A DNA stretch of 64,000 nucleotides. Source: RI-153 sp963721725 (GTDB lineage: Bacteria; Chloroflexota; Anaerolineae; Caldilineales; Caldilineaceae). Every line of letters starts with the position of its first letter. Positions within the stretch are counted from its first letter, which is position 1. Made by a program: the position numbers and the translations under genes. Under the pieces are notes generated by a model. The model saw only the letters and a program-made list of their open reading frames with translations, did not search any database and was not told where the DNA came from. The stretch lies in contig CAVRLX010000017.1 of assembly GCA_963721725.1 (NCBI GenBank), forward strand, positions 62,001 through 126,000, given 5' to 3'. Positions 33,713 through 43,507 of this stretch are shown one piece after another.

Positions 33713-36467
33713 ATGTCCCGTCTTTCTCCTTTGCCATTGGCAATTCGCAACTCGCAACGCAAGCGCACCTGGCGAATCCATCTCCTCGTCATCCTATTGT
33801 ATACCCTATTGGCCCTTCTGCTCACATGGCCGTTGATCACGCACATTGGCAGCCACGTGCCAGGGGATGGCATTGATGATCCCTCGCTGGCGTGGAATCT
33901 ATGGTGGATTAAAGCACGGCTAATCGATCAGGGCAACATCGACATCTTCCACGCGGATCTGGATGTTCTTCCCCATTACGATTAATCTGGGCTTTTATAC
34001 CCTCACCCCGTTGAATGGGCTGCTGAGTGTGCCGCTGCAAACGGCTTTTGCGTTGCTGCTCGCCTCAAATTTGACGCTGCTCTTTTCCTTTGTGGCGGCG
34101 GGCTATGGCAGTTATCTGCTCCTGCGCCATGTGGGTGAATCACAGGCGCGGGTGGGGCAAATGGCGGCACTCTTCGGCGGCATTGTCTACGCCTTCACTT
34201 CGTCCAAGCTTTTCTATGCCAGTTTGGGCCAGTTTAACATTGCCAGCAGCCAATGGATCCCGTTTACACTGCTCTATGTGCTGCGCGCCGGGGAACGCCG
34301 CCGTTTGCGCGATGGACTCCTGGCTGGACTCTTTCTGAGCTTTCAGGCCTGGTCCGAATTGACCTATGCTTCCTTTTTGCTGATCTTCATTACGCTTTAT
34401 TTTGGCTGGCAACTGCTGGGGGGGAATGGGACCAAAGAGAGCCTAGTTGCCAGACTCGCGGCATGCTGCCGCCTTTTGTGGCAATGGGGCTTCTTTTTGG
34501 CGCGGCGCTGGGACCGTTTCTGTGGGCCATGCTGCCGGACATGCGCAGCGAGGGCGATTTCTTTGGCAGTGGCGGTGGCTTTGCCGATGTCTTCAGCGCC
34601 GATCTACTGGGCTATCTGCTGCCCACCCGCCTGCACCCGCTGGTGGGGGATTGGATCGCCACATTGCCCTTCCCCAACGACAAGGGACAGCACATTTTCA
34701 TCGGCTACACAGCCATGGCGCTGGCCGCGGCGGGGAGCAGATGGCTGATCCGCCGACACGGCTGGCGCGGGCTGTTCTGGCCGGGCGATGGCGCTCTGGT
34801 TTGGCTGGCTCACCTTGGGCGAAAGTGTGCGCTGGCATGGCGTCGCCACGGGGCTGGGCGGCCCCTTCGGCCTGATCAGCCAACTGCCCTTTTTTAGCGG
34901 CAACCGCTATCCCAGCCGCTACAGCGTCATGTTGATGATTGTCGTGGCCGTGTTGGCCGCGCAGGGGGTACAGTGGCTTTGGCAGCGCTTCTCCCGCCGG
35001 GCCGGGTGGATGTCGGGCCTGTTGGTGGCGCTCTTTCTCTTGGAGCATCTATCCATTCCGCTGCCCCTCAACGACTTCCGCGTGCCGTCGCTCTATCGCA
35101 CCGTTGCCGCCACCCCCGGCGATTTCACACTGTTGGAGCTGCCCACAGGCTGGCGCAACGGGGCGCGTGTGCTGGGCAAGGCCGATGTGCTGATTATGAT
35201 GCAGCAGTGGTATCAGACTGTACACGGCAAGCGCCGTCTGGGCGGCAACACCAGTCGCAACCCCGATTATAAGTTTCAATACTTTTCCAACGCGCCGCTG
35301 ATCGGCGATCTGATACTGCTCATGAATGCCGATGCCACTGTGGATGGCCGCGCCTATCTGGCCGATGCACTTTCCACACAATGGAACGATTTAATCCAGC
35401 GCAACCGCGCCGTTGCCCCCACTGTGCTGGATTTTCTCAATGTGCGCTACATTACCCTGCATGTAGAAAAGTCGCCCGCGGCGCTGGTGCGCTTTGTGGA
35501 AGAAGCGCTGCCGGTGACGTTGACCGAAACGTGGCACGGCACTGATTGGCGCGGCGATTCCGCCACCATTCGGCTCTATGCCGTGAAGCCGCCGCCGGAT
35601 CAAGCGCTATCGCTGGATCTGGGGTCGGATCTGGGCACGCTGCTCCTGGCCGAGGGCTGGACTGCCGCCAGCGTGGACGGTGTCCGCTATGCCACGCGTC
35701 GACAAGCCGCGTTGATGGTGGATCTCCCCACAAGTGGGGCGAAGATCCGCTTTGAGCTGCGCGGACCGGCACGGCTGCAAGCGATCCATCTCAACCAAAC
35801 GGCGCTGACATGGGAGCAGCGAGATGGAGTGGTGTGGCTCACTGTGCCGCCGGGGGTCGCCCATGCCCCGGTGGATCGGCTGGAGCTTGGCTTTGATGCA
35901 CTCTACTCGGCCCAAGAGATAGCACTGCCGTCGCGATGGGAAATCGGGAAAACTGGTGTGTCTATGGCTGCGCCTGTGCGCGTGGAGAGCGCCGGCAACG
36001 GCGGCGGTGACTTTGCCCGGATCTGGCTCGGTGGACACCAGATTGGCGCCGATCAGATCGGGTATAATCTGGTGGCGCTGGACAGTGCCGGGACATTTTT
36101 GGGCAATGCCACATTCAACACCTTTGCCAGTGACGATGCCTCGACGGATCTGGCGGCGTGGGTGGCGCGCTGGCCGCTGGGAACGGCGATCGCCGGGGCT
36201 GTACGCGACGAAGCCAGTTATCGGCTGGCGCAGAGCGCCGTGGATGCGCTGCGTTCGCTGGGCGTGGCAACCGATCTGCGCGGACGTTTCCGTGCCAGCC
36301 ATGCCTTTGTGGGAGCCGTGGGCGCCGCGCCGGGTACAGCCCTTGAAGCCTTTGATTCGTTCCAGGCGGTGAGCGTAGCCGTGGGGCCAGGGTTGGACAC
36401 GCCATTCATCAGCGCCGGCATTGGGCATATTCAAATCAATCCCCTACGGGGGAGGAGCGAACCGTGA
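33713..36467 (+). CDS. GT-C/YfhO-like membrane protein with ILEI/FAM3-like C-terminal domain, three frameshifts
   Basis: About 915 residues when joined. The N-terminal half has 10 or more membrane helices and the early outside loop 'GDGIDDPSLAWNLWWIKARL', as in polyprenol-phosphate-dependent sugar transferases. A soluble beta-rich middle part follows. The last 140 residues read 'GYNLVALDSAGTFLGNATFN', 'AWVARWPLGTAIAGAVRDEA' and 'FRASHAFVGAVGAAPGTALE', matching the ILEI/FAM3 domain pattern (G-x-N-x-V-x-L-D; A-V-x-D-E-A; F-V-G...G...P-G). Frame breaks lie near 33970, 34460 and 34773; the last is repaired by one added GC. The stop overlaps the next start (GTGA), so both are coupled. It is transcribed divergently from gcvT. 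Confidence 0.78.
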
Positions 36468-37510
36468 ACGCTGCACAAAAAATACGCGTGGCCCAGGTGG
36501 GCTTTGGCTATTGGGGACCCAACCTGGCGCGCAACATTCATCAGATCCCAGACGCCGAGTTGGCCTTTGTGGTGGATCGCGACGAAAGCATCCTCGCCAG
36601 CGTGCGAGAACTCTATCCGACAACGCAAACAGTGAATAGCATCGAACCAATACTGGCGGATCCTAGCGTCGACGCCGTCATCATTGCCACACCAGCCCGC
36701 ACCCATTACACGCTGGCGCGCATGGCATTGGAGGCAGGAAAACATGTCTTTGTGGAAAAGCCGCTGGCAATGGATTTAGGTGAGGCGCGGGCGCTGGTGA
36801 AACTGGCGGAGCAAGTCCAAAGAACCCTTATGGTAGGCCATGTCTTTGAATATAATCCGGCGGTGCGCTACATCAAGGCCGCGATTGATCGGGGAGATCT
36901 GGGTGATATCTACTATCTCTATAGCCGCCGTGTAAATCTGGGCCGCGTCCAAAGCGACATTAACGCGCTGTGGAGCATCGCCCCACACGACATTTCCATT
37001 GCACTCTATTGGTTGGGGCAGATGCCAGAAGCGGTTAGTTGCCAGGGGACAGCCTGCCTCAATGGCGAGGTGGAAGATGTGATCTTTTTGACGCTGCATT
37101 TTCCGGGGCCGATTCTCTGTCACATTCACGCCAGTTGGCTCGATCCCAGCAAGCAGCGCGAGATGACCATTGTGGGCAGCCAAAAGATGATTGTCTATGA
37201 TGATGTGAGCAGCGAAGGCAAGATCCGAATTTATGACAAAGGGGTCTATCGACGCGGGGATCCCATTTACGGGGAATATCAGTTTAAGCTTCATTCAGGC
37301 GATATTCTGGTGCCGAGGCTCGATCTACGCGAGCCGTTGCGCGAGGAATTAAACGATTTTATACAGTCGATCCGTACGGGTAGCCCCCCACTGACCGATG
37401 GCGAAAATGGGGTACGCGTGGTGGCGGTGCTTACGGCTGGGCAACAGAGTTTAGATCAGGGCGGCGGGAAAATAGAGATCGCCCCGCTCTTTTCTGACCC
37501 AGCCGGATAA
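36464..37510 (+). CDS. Gfo/Idh/MocA oxidoreductase, WlbA-like (UDP-sugar 3-dehydrogenase type)
   Basis: A 348-residue NAD-dependent dehydrogenase. 'RVAQVGFGYWGPNLARNIHQ' is the N-terminal motif of the WlbA group, 'VFVEKPLAMDLGEARALVKL' carries the EKP site, and 'INALWSIAPHDISIALYWLG' holds the catalytic region (H-D). WlbA oxidises the 3-hydroxyl of UDP-N-acetyl-glucosaminuronate in surface-sugar synthesis; by analogy this enzyme and the DegT aminotransferase at 43508 would make a 3-amino sugar. The GTG start overlaps the preceding stop by four bases. Confidence 0.88.
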   Translation: MNAAQKIRVAQVGFGYWGPNLARNIHQIPDAELAFVVDRDESILASVRELYPTTQTVNSIEPILADPSVDAVIIATPARTHYTLARMALEAGKHVFVEKPLAMDLGEARALVKLAEQVQRTLMVGHVFEYNPAVRYIKAAIDRGDLGDIYYLYSRRVNLGRVQSDINALWSIAPHDISIALYWLGQMPEAVSCQGTACLNGEVEDVIFLTLHFPGPILCHIHASWLDPSKQREMTIVGSQKMIVYDDVSSEGKIRIYDKGVYRRGDPIYGEYQFKLHSGDILVPRLDLREPLREELNDFIQSIRTGSPPLTDGENGVRVVAVLTAGQQSLDQGGGKIEIAPLFSDPAG

Positions 37511-37512
37511 GC

Positions 37513-38073
37513 TCACTCACTCGCGCTTTCAGAAACAGGAGCGTTGGCAGGGATAATCAGACGTTGGCCCACCATGATCAACGAAGAGCCAAGGCTGTTG
37601 CGTTGCATAATCGCACTGGTAGAAACACCATAACGAGCCGCAATCCCTGACAGCGAATCACCGCGGCGCACGGTGTAATAGCCGTCCCCAGACCGGGATG
37701 GCGCAACCGGAGCGGCTGCAGGCGGGGGCGTGTAGTTTGTGGGCGGAACCACCGGTTTTGTCTGCGGTGCGCTCGCTTCAATTGTAGGCACATAGGTTGT
37801 GGTGCTGGGAATTGCCAAGCGTTGCCCAACATACAAATGATTGGGATTGGCGATGCGGTTATGCTGTGCTAGTTGGGCATAGGAGACCCCATATCGGGCC
37901 GCAATCTGCGATAAATTTTCTCCGGGTCGAACTACATGAAATACAGTCCCTTGCGCGTTTACAGTACGAACCCCAAACAGCATCGATATACCCAAAAGTA
38001 CGATTAAAAAGACAATAGAAACGCGAGCAAAATCGAAACGATGAACCGATGGAAAAACGTAAAAACTCTTCAT
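37513..38073 (-). CDS. Exported protein with two LysM domains
   Basis: A 186-residue protein. An N-terminal membrane helix or signal peptide (VSIVFLIVLLGISMLFG, cleavage possible after VNA) is followed by LysM 1 at about 44-90 ('VVRPGENLSQIAARYGVSYA', 'NHLYVGQRLAIP'), a Pro/Thr-rich linker, and LysM 2 at about 131-176 ('YYTVRRGDSLSGIAARYGVS', 'SLIMVGQRLIIPA'). LysM binds peptidoglycan, so this is a wall-associated protein without a visible catalytic domain. It is convergent with the WlbA-like gene, three bases apart. Confidence 0.93.
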   Translation of the reverse strand: MKSFYVFPSVHRFDFARVSIVFLIVLLGISMLFGVRTVNAQGTVFHVVRPGENLSQIAARYGVSYAQLAQHNRIANPNHLYVGQRLAIPSTTTYVPTIEASAPQTKPVVPPTNYTPPPAAAPVAPSRSGDGYYTVRRGDSLSGIAARYGVSTSAIMQRNSLGSSLIMVGQRLIIPANAPVSESASE

Positions 38074-38580
38074 AGGTGTTTGCTAACTCCGCCATGAGGG
38101 AAGAAAATTGTTGATAATATCGGGGGCCAATCGTCCCTTGAAGCGTGACTGGAGAGTATAATGCTTTTCGTTAGAAAGTAATTCGTTAATCTCAGCTTAC
38201 GCTATTCTTAATTTTCTCGAACCAAACAAAGAACAGGTATTGATAGGTCAAAAACCGTATATCTGCTGTATACACTCCGCAGTATAATAAGGATTTTCCT
38301 AATATGCAATAGGCATTAGATTTCTAAATCGATTTAGTAGTACTTATATCCTACGCCATCTTCATTGCATAATGCCTATTTTCAGGATATGAGTACTGTT
38401 GTATGATTGATAGCAGAAAAATATTTAAGGCGGGTCATGTTCAGAAAGTTTCCGTGAATTTACTGATTGTGCGTACCCTGCCAAGTGTATGGTATTTTGC
38501 GCAGGTAAGGTATCTGATTAAGGTCCTAGTCGTTCAGATATATAAAACTTAAGTAAAGAATAAACAGGACGGTAAACACG
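38074..38580. other. AT-rich divergent promoter region of about 500 bases
   Basis: No gene is supported. The stretch is much richer in AT than the coding neighbourhood and lies between divergent genes (LysM to the left, the propeller-ATPase to the right). Candidate -10 boxes are present (TATAAT within AGTATAATAAGG near 38282-38289), preceded by TTGATA near 38240, but the spacing is too long for one promoter. The length and composition suggest regulated expression. No clear operator dyad was seen. Confidence 0.5.
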
Positions 38581-41500
38581 TTGATAGTGAATTGGAATGT
38601 ATCCATAGTGCAGCGTCTGCGTTTGTTGATACTCATGCTCCTGTTAGCATCCACACTTTTTCCAAAGGTGACGGCTGCCCAGTCTGGCGAATCGCCGTGG
38701 GTTATCTATAAAGAGGAAGATGGTCTTGCCTCCAACAGCGTTTGGAAAATTCTGCCTGTGGGCAACGAAATCTGGTTTGGCACAGAGAATGGGATCAGTC
38801 GCTTCGACGGTGGCTGGCGATCCTGGCAGGGCGAAAACTTTGTGCCGGGAAGCACCTCTGCCCTGGCTGTTGAAGCCGACAACACGGTGTGGGCTGGCAC
38901 GGATGAGGGATATGTGGTCCGGTATAGCGGAGGGAGTTGGGAACAGGTTGTCACGTTAGAGTCGCCAATACAGGTACTGAATTTTGTGGAAGGGATCTTG
39001 TGGATTGGGACATCGGACGGTCTTTTTCGCTGGAATGGGACAGACGCCATTGGAATTGATGAACTCAACGGCATTTCGGTGCAGAGTCTGGCAAACAACA
39101 GCAACGCGGTGTGGGTGGGGACCAATCAAGGGCTGTGGATCTATCAGCGCCAAACTTGGTCGCAGATCACCGTGGAAGATGGTCTGCCCAGCAACGATAT
39201 TACCACTATTTGGCTGGATGACGATGGTCCGGTGTGGGTGGGGACCACGCGTGGCGTGGCACGGCGAGAGGCGACCACAGGTACATGGTTGGATATTCGC
39301 ACGGAGAGCGTAGATGGACAACCCTATCATATTACGGCACTCATGGGCGATGAAGACGGTGATGTCTGGGGCGGCACAGCCAGGGATGGGGCCTTTCGCA
39401 TTATTGAGGGCATCGGCACACTGATTCCCTTTTCCGGCGATGTGGGGCTGACTACAGCGTATGTTCAGACGCTAGCCGTGGATAGCGATGGCTCGATCTG
39501 GGTGGGGACGGCGTCAGGCATCTTTCGGTATGACCAGACTTGGGTGAAGGAATTACGCGATGCCGTGAACTTTCCGGGTATCAACACCATTACAGCGCTG
39601 ATGGTGGACCAGAAAAACCAGGTCTGGATCGGGACACAGGGGGCGGGCATTCGCTTGAAAGAAGGCTCGGTGCGGGCGCGTTCGTCTATGTTGGATAATG
39701 AGCAGATGTTCAATACCCATACAAGCCAACTTCCCGATGATCGCATCACGACCCTGCTCCAAGATGAGGCGGGCAATATCTGGGCTGGAACGGCAAATGG
39801 CGTTGGTCTCTTTGCCCAGACCACCCTGACATGGACGCAACCGTTCCGCGCGTCAGAGCTACCCTCCGCGCTTGTTAATGCCATGATTGCGGATCAAGGC
39901 GCGCTCTGGATCGGCACAGAGAAAGGTCTGGCCTTCTATGAAATCGAATCTGACAGACTGACCGCAGTTGAGATGTTGGCGGGTCGCAATGTCCAGGCGT
40001 TGATCTTTGATTCCATGCACAGGCTGTGGGTGGGCACTCAGGATGAAGGGATCTTCATTCAGGATAGTGAAGGCGAATGGCAGCAGTTCCAGACCAACCA
40101 GGCATCTTCCAATACAATTTCGGGCAACGCGGTAGTGGCCTTTGCCGTGGATTCGAGTGGGATCTGGGCAGGCATTTTTCGGCATGGGCTAAACTATTGG
40201 AATGGCAAACAGTGGGTAGACTATGCGCAGACAGTGCGGTTACCCAGCAATCTACTCTATACGCTCTACACCGATCCTATGGACAGTTCGCTTTGGATCG
40301 GCAGCGAAGGGGGCGTCACCCATTACGATGGCCGTACCTGGGAGACATTAAGTGTCGAGAACGTTTTGCCCAACACAGCGATTTTTGCCATTGCTCGCAC
40401 CCACGATGGCAGCTATTGGTTTGGCAGCAAAGATGGGCTAACCTTTTACGAGCCAGAAAGGAGTCCACCGTGGGTGCGGCTCAACGATGTTACAGGCCGA
40501 CGCACAGCACTGGGAGATAGTTCTTATCAGGCGGAGTTAGGCGAGACGCTGGGAATCCGTGTCAATGCCGGTGATCTACGCAGCCCCCCGACCGACCTGG
40601 ATATTCTCTACCGCATCAACGGGACGGGCCAGCGGGGCGAATGGCTGCCCGTTATGGGTGGCTTCATCGAGTTGCCCGAATTCGAGACAACCGGGGCGTA
40701 TGTGGTTGAGTTTCAGGCCCGTGATCAGGCGTTCAATTACTCCAACCCGTTGCGGATTGGGATTGAGATCATTGACCCACCGGCCACGGTGCGTATTCCT
40801 ATCTTTGGTGACATTCGCCAGGACACCTTTGTGGTTATCAGTATTACTAGTTTAATTGCGCTCTTTGCGCTGGGCTACATGAGCCTGGAGATTTTGCAAA
40901 GCCGCCGTCGCGCCCAAGAGGCGGTGATCCGGGGCTTCAATCCCTTTGTCAGCGGCGAACCTGTACGCCGCCAGGATATGTTCTTTGGCCGCCATGATCT
41001 GCTGCAACGCATTATTGATACGCTGCACAACAACAGCATTATGATCCACGGCGAACGACGCATTGGCAAGACCACGCTGCTCTATCAACTTGCGGCGCGC
41101 CTGCGCGAGGTGGATGATGCGGAGTATTGGTTTGTGCCCCTCTACATTGACCTCGAAGGCACCACTGAAGACATTTTCTTTCACTTTTTAATGGAAGAAA
41201 TTTTGAATGGCGTAATGACCCTGCCCAATTCCAGTGATCAACTGGCGCCTAGCCTTAGTAAATTGCTCTATCATCAGACCCTGACCGAAACTTATACAGA
41301 TCGGGAATTTAGCCGGGATATGCGCGAGGTGATTGCGGCATTGCAGGCCTATAGCCGGTTGACTCATCCCGATAAACACCTGCGCATGATTCTGCTGCTG
41401 GACGAAATGGATGTAATGAGCAGCTATAATCGGCTTGTGCAACAGCGCCTGCGGCGCATTTTCATGCGCGATTTTGCGGCAACGCTGGGCGCGGTGGTGG

Positions 41501-41931
41501 CTGGCATTCAGATCAGCAAAGAATGGGATCGAGTGGAAAGCCCCTGGTATAACCTTTTCAATGAAATTGAACTGGGGCCGTTTGGCCGTGAGCAAGCCAT
41601 TGAACTGCTGACCGAACCGATCCGGGATATCTACCGCTATGAGCCTGCCGCCCTGGAGTTTATCATTGATCACAGCGACGGTCGCCCCTTCCGACTGCAA
41701 CAACATGCGCTGGAAGCCGTCAACCACATGCTCGCCGACGGTCGGCGCGTGATTGCGTTGGAAGATGTTGAATATGCCAACCAGCATATTCAGCAACTTA
41801 ACAATGACATGACTCTGGGGCTGAACAATGGTGTGACGGTAGCAACCTTGCCAGACGCAGAGGAGCTGCCCGCCGAAAAAGCCAACGTGGTTGGGCTGGA
41901 AGCTTCCGCTCAAGAGAAACCGCGGACATAA
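38581..41931 (+). CDS. Double-propeller sensor with transmembrane helix and AAA/STAND-type ATPase domain
   Basis: An 1116-residue protein. Signal peptide at 10-35. Residues about 38-635 hold 14 two-component-regulator propeller repeats, each with a core such as EIWFGTENGIS, VWVGTNQGLW or LWIGTEKGLA; fourteen blades make two seven-bladed propellers. Residues about 640-735 form a beta-sandwich of the Y_Y_Y type. A membrane helix follows at about 749-771. The cytoplasmic part has Walker A G824-T831 (GERRIGKT), Walker B ending D941-E942 (RMILLLDEMD), and 'ELGPFGREQAIELLTEPIRD' near 996. In HTCS regulators the same sensor drives a histidine kinase; here no kinase domain exists. The start is TTG 38581, not certain. 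Confidence 0.85.
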   Translation: MIVNWNVSIVQRLRLLILMLLLASTLFPKVTAAQSGESPWVIYKEEDGLASNSVWKILPVGNEIWFGTENGISRFDGGWRSWQGENFVPGSTSALAVEADNTVWAGTDEGYVVRYSGGSWEQVVTLESPIQVLNFVEGILWIGTSDGLFRWNGTDAIGIDELNGISVQSLANNSNAVWVGTNQGLWIYQRQTWSQITVEDGLPSNDITTIWLDDDGPVWVGTTRGVARREATTGTWLDIRTESVDGQPYHITALMGDEDGDVWGGTARDGAFRIIEGIGTLIPFSGDVGLTTAYVQTLAVDSDGSIWVGTASGIFRYDQTWVKELRDAVNFPGINTITALMVDQKNQVWIGTQGAGIRLKEGSVRARSSMLDNEQMFNTHTSQLPDDRITTLLQDEAGNIWAGTANGVGLFAQTTLTWTQPFRASELPSALVNAMIADQGALWIGTEKGLAFYEIESDRLTAVEMLAGRNVQALIFDSMHRLWVGTQDEGIFIQDSEGEWQQFQTNQASSNTISGNAVVAFAVDSSGIWAGIFRHGLNYWNGKQWVDYAQTVRLPSNLLYTLYTDPMDSSLWIGSEGGVTHYDGRTWETLSVENVLPNTAIFAIARTHDGSYWFGSKDGLTFYEPERSPPWVRLNDVTGRRTALGDSSYQAELGETLGIRVNAGDLRSPPTDLDILYRINGTGQRGEWLPVMGGFIELPEFETTGAYVVEFQARDQAFNYSNPLRIGIEIIDPPATVRIPIFGDIRQDTFVVISITSLIALFALGYMSLEILQSRRRAQEAVIRGFNPFVSGEPVRRQDMFFGRHDLLQRIIDTLHNNSIMIHGERRIGKTTLLYQLAARLREVDDAEYWFVPLYIDLEGTTEDIFFHFLMEEILNGVMTLPNSSDQLAPSLSKLLYHQTLTETYTDREFSRDMREVIAALQAYSRLTHPDKHLRMILLLDEMDVMSSYNRLVQQRLRRIFMRDFAATLGAVVAGIQISKEWDRVESPWYNLFNEIELGPFGREQAIELLTEPIRDIYRYEPAALEFIIDHSDGRPFRLQQHALEAVNHMLADGRRVIALEDVEYANQHIQQLNNDMTLGLNNGVTVATLPDAEELPAEKANVVGLEASAQEKPRT

Positions 41932-41976
41932 GTCTATTGTCGTCTGATCGGCCGCCTGTGAACGAACGGATGGAAA

Positions 41977-43287
41977 ATGCGTAACCCCTACATTGTAGGT
42001 AGCTGGCTATACGGAGACAACCACTATGGCCGACAACGACTGCTAGATTATCTCGTCACGGTCAACGATCCGGCGGTCTGGGTGATCGGCACGCGGCGTA
42101 TGGGCAAAACATCGTTGTTACGCCAATTAGAATGGATGACTGACCGCCCCGAATCCTCCCTAGTCCCGCTTTTTTGGGATATTCAAGGCTGCGAAAAAGC
42201 CGACGACTATAGTTATGAACTCTTTGTCTCGGTTGAGGATCGCGTGGCGTGTTTCGAGGCGCTGGGGGTCGATGTCGCCTCGCTGCAAGAGATGGATCTC
42301 TTGCGTATTTTTCGCACGTTGCACCGAGATCTGCGCGTGGCGGGCAAACAACTCTTCTTATTGGTAGACGAGACCGAAGCGTTGATCAACTTGGCAAAAA
42401 ATGATGAACAATTGTTGGCCCGCCTGCGCAAAGTCTTTCAAAGCGGCAACCAGCGCACAGTGATGGTGGCTACCAAACTGCTGATGCACCTAAACGATCT
42501 CACCAGCCAATGGCTCACCAGTCCCTTTCTCTTTGGCGTCAGCCTTGTCAACCTGTGGAGTCTGGACCCAGAGGCCAGCAGAGAGCTAATCCTGCAAAAA
42601 CAGAACTCCCAGAAAATGGACGTTGCCGACACTATCGTCGAAGACATTATCGTCCATACCCATCGTCACCCCTATTTGATCCAATATCTTTGCCAGAACC
42701 TTTTCGATCCGCTAGACGCAACCAGCGGCACACTCCGCCCCGTCACCGATGACGATCTGAATCCCGATCAGCAATTGGCGGGCTTTTTCCAGATCGACTT
42801 TAACCACCTCTCGTCGCTGGAACGCCAGGTTCTGCTGGCTGTGGCGCGCCGGGGTATGGTCACCGAGGAAACGCTGTTTACCGAATTGGAAGGCGAATCG
42901 CCACAACGGATTGCCATGTTTGTCTATGGCATGAACAAGCTGGGCTATCTGCGTCCGGTCTATGGACAGTGGATTTTGGGCAACGAATTTCTGCGCCGTT
43001 GGGTGGTTGAAAATCAGGAACGCCTTGCCAAAGCCGTTGAATCCCAGGTCAGCGATCAGACCGTGGAGTCGCTGCTCACCGTGGGCCGCACCATTGAACG
43101 CACCTATATTCGCCAGGAAATCAACGGATTACAGGTCAAGTTAGATGCGCTGGTTGCCCAACGCAGCGGTTATGGCACAGAGGTTCCGCTGGCGATCTCC
43201 AATCAAATTCAAGACCTGCGCCGTGGCATCAGCGCGCTGAATGAGCAACTCAGCCAGTTGGACGACAGCAAAATGCGCCCTGCCTAG
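41977..43287 (+). CDS. Soluble STAND/AAA-like ATPase with winged-helix and coiled-coil tail
   Basis: A 436-residue protein without signal peptide. 'YIVGSWLYGDNHYGRQRLLD' precedes Walker A G38-T45 (GTRRMGKT); Walker B ends at D131-E132 (QLFLLVDETEA). 'HRHPYLIQYLCQNLFD' near residue 225 corresponds to 'SDGRPFRLQQHALE' in the preceding protein, so both ATPases are related. A winged-helix-like part follows at about 275-345 ('LERQVLLAVARRGMVTEETL', 'MFVYGMNKLGYLRPVYGQWI'), then a helical or coiled-coil tail from about 350. The gene starts 45 bases after the sensor gene and is probably co-transcribed with it. It may be the partner of the membrane ATPase. Confidence 0.82.
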   Translation: MRNPYIVGSWLYGDNHYGRQRLLDYLVTVNDPAVWVIGTRRMGKTSLLRQLEWMTDRPESSLVPLFWDIQGCEKADDYSYELFVSVEDRVACFEALGVDVASLQEMDLLRIFRTLHRDLRVAGKQLFLLVDETEALINLAKNDEQLLARLRKVFQSGNQRTVMVATKLLMHLNDLTSQWLTSPFLFGVSLVNLWSLDPEASRELILQKQNSQKMDVADTIVEDIIVHTHRHPYLIQYLCQNLFDPLDATSGTLRPVTDDDLNPDQQLAGFFQIDFNHLSSLERQVLLAVARRGMVTEETLFTELEGESPQRIAMFVYGMNKLGYLRPVYGQWILGNEFLRRWVVENQERLAKAVESQVSDQTVESLLTVGRTIERTYIRQEINGLQVKLDALVAQRSGYGTEVPLAISNQIQDLRRGISALNEQLSQLDDSKMRPA

Positions 43288-43341
43288 CCCCCTCACTTTG
43301 GCCCTTCTTCACGGATCACATATAATCTAAGTACCCAAGAT

Positions 43342-43377
43342 GTGGCTGGGCCAGCGGCTCGGCCACATTATTTATCT
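43342..43377 (+). terminator. Probable terminator of the ATPase operon
   Basis: GTGGCTGGGCC pairs imperfectly with GGCTCGGCCAC, followed by ATTATTTATCTATATTTAT. The stem is GC-rich and lies about 55 bases after the stop codon of the second ATPase gene. Confidence 0.55.
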
Positions 43378-43395
43378 ATATTTATCGTAACTAAC

Positions 43396-43470
43396 CAGGT
43401 GCGACGCACTCGCCAGGAGTAGATTGATTGTGAAAGCTTGTGTGGCGAGTGCGTCGCACCCTAGACCTGT
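43396..43470. repeat. Repeat family A, complete copy
   Basis: The left arm GGTGCGACGCACTCGCCA at 43398-43415 is the exact reverse complement of 43443-43460; the spacer is 27 bases. Flanks are CCA on the left and CTAGACCTGTATAAATAC on the right. It sits in the spacer between the ATPase operon and the DegT gene. Confidence 0.95.
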
Positions 43471-43507
43471 ATAAATACTATTTATCCATAATTCAGGTGA
43501 GCCGTCT

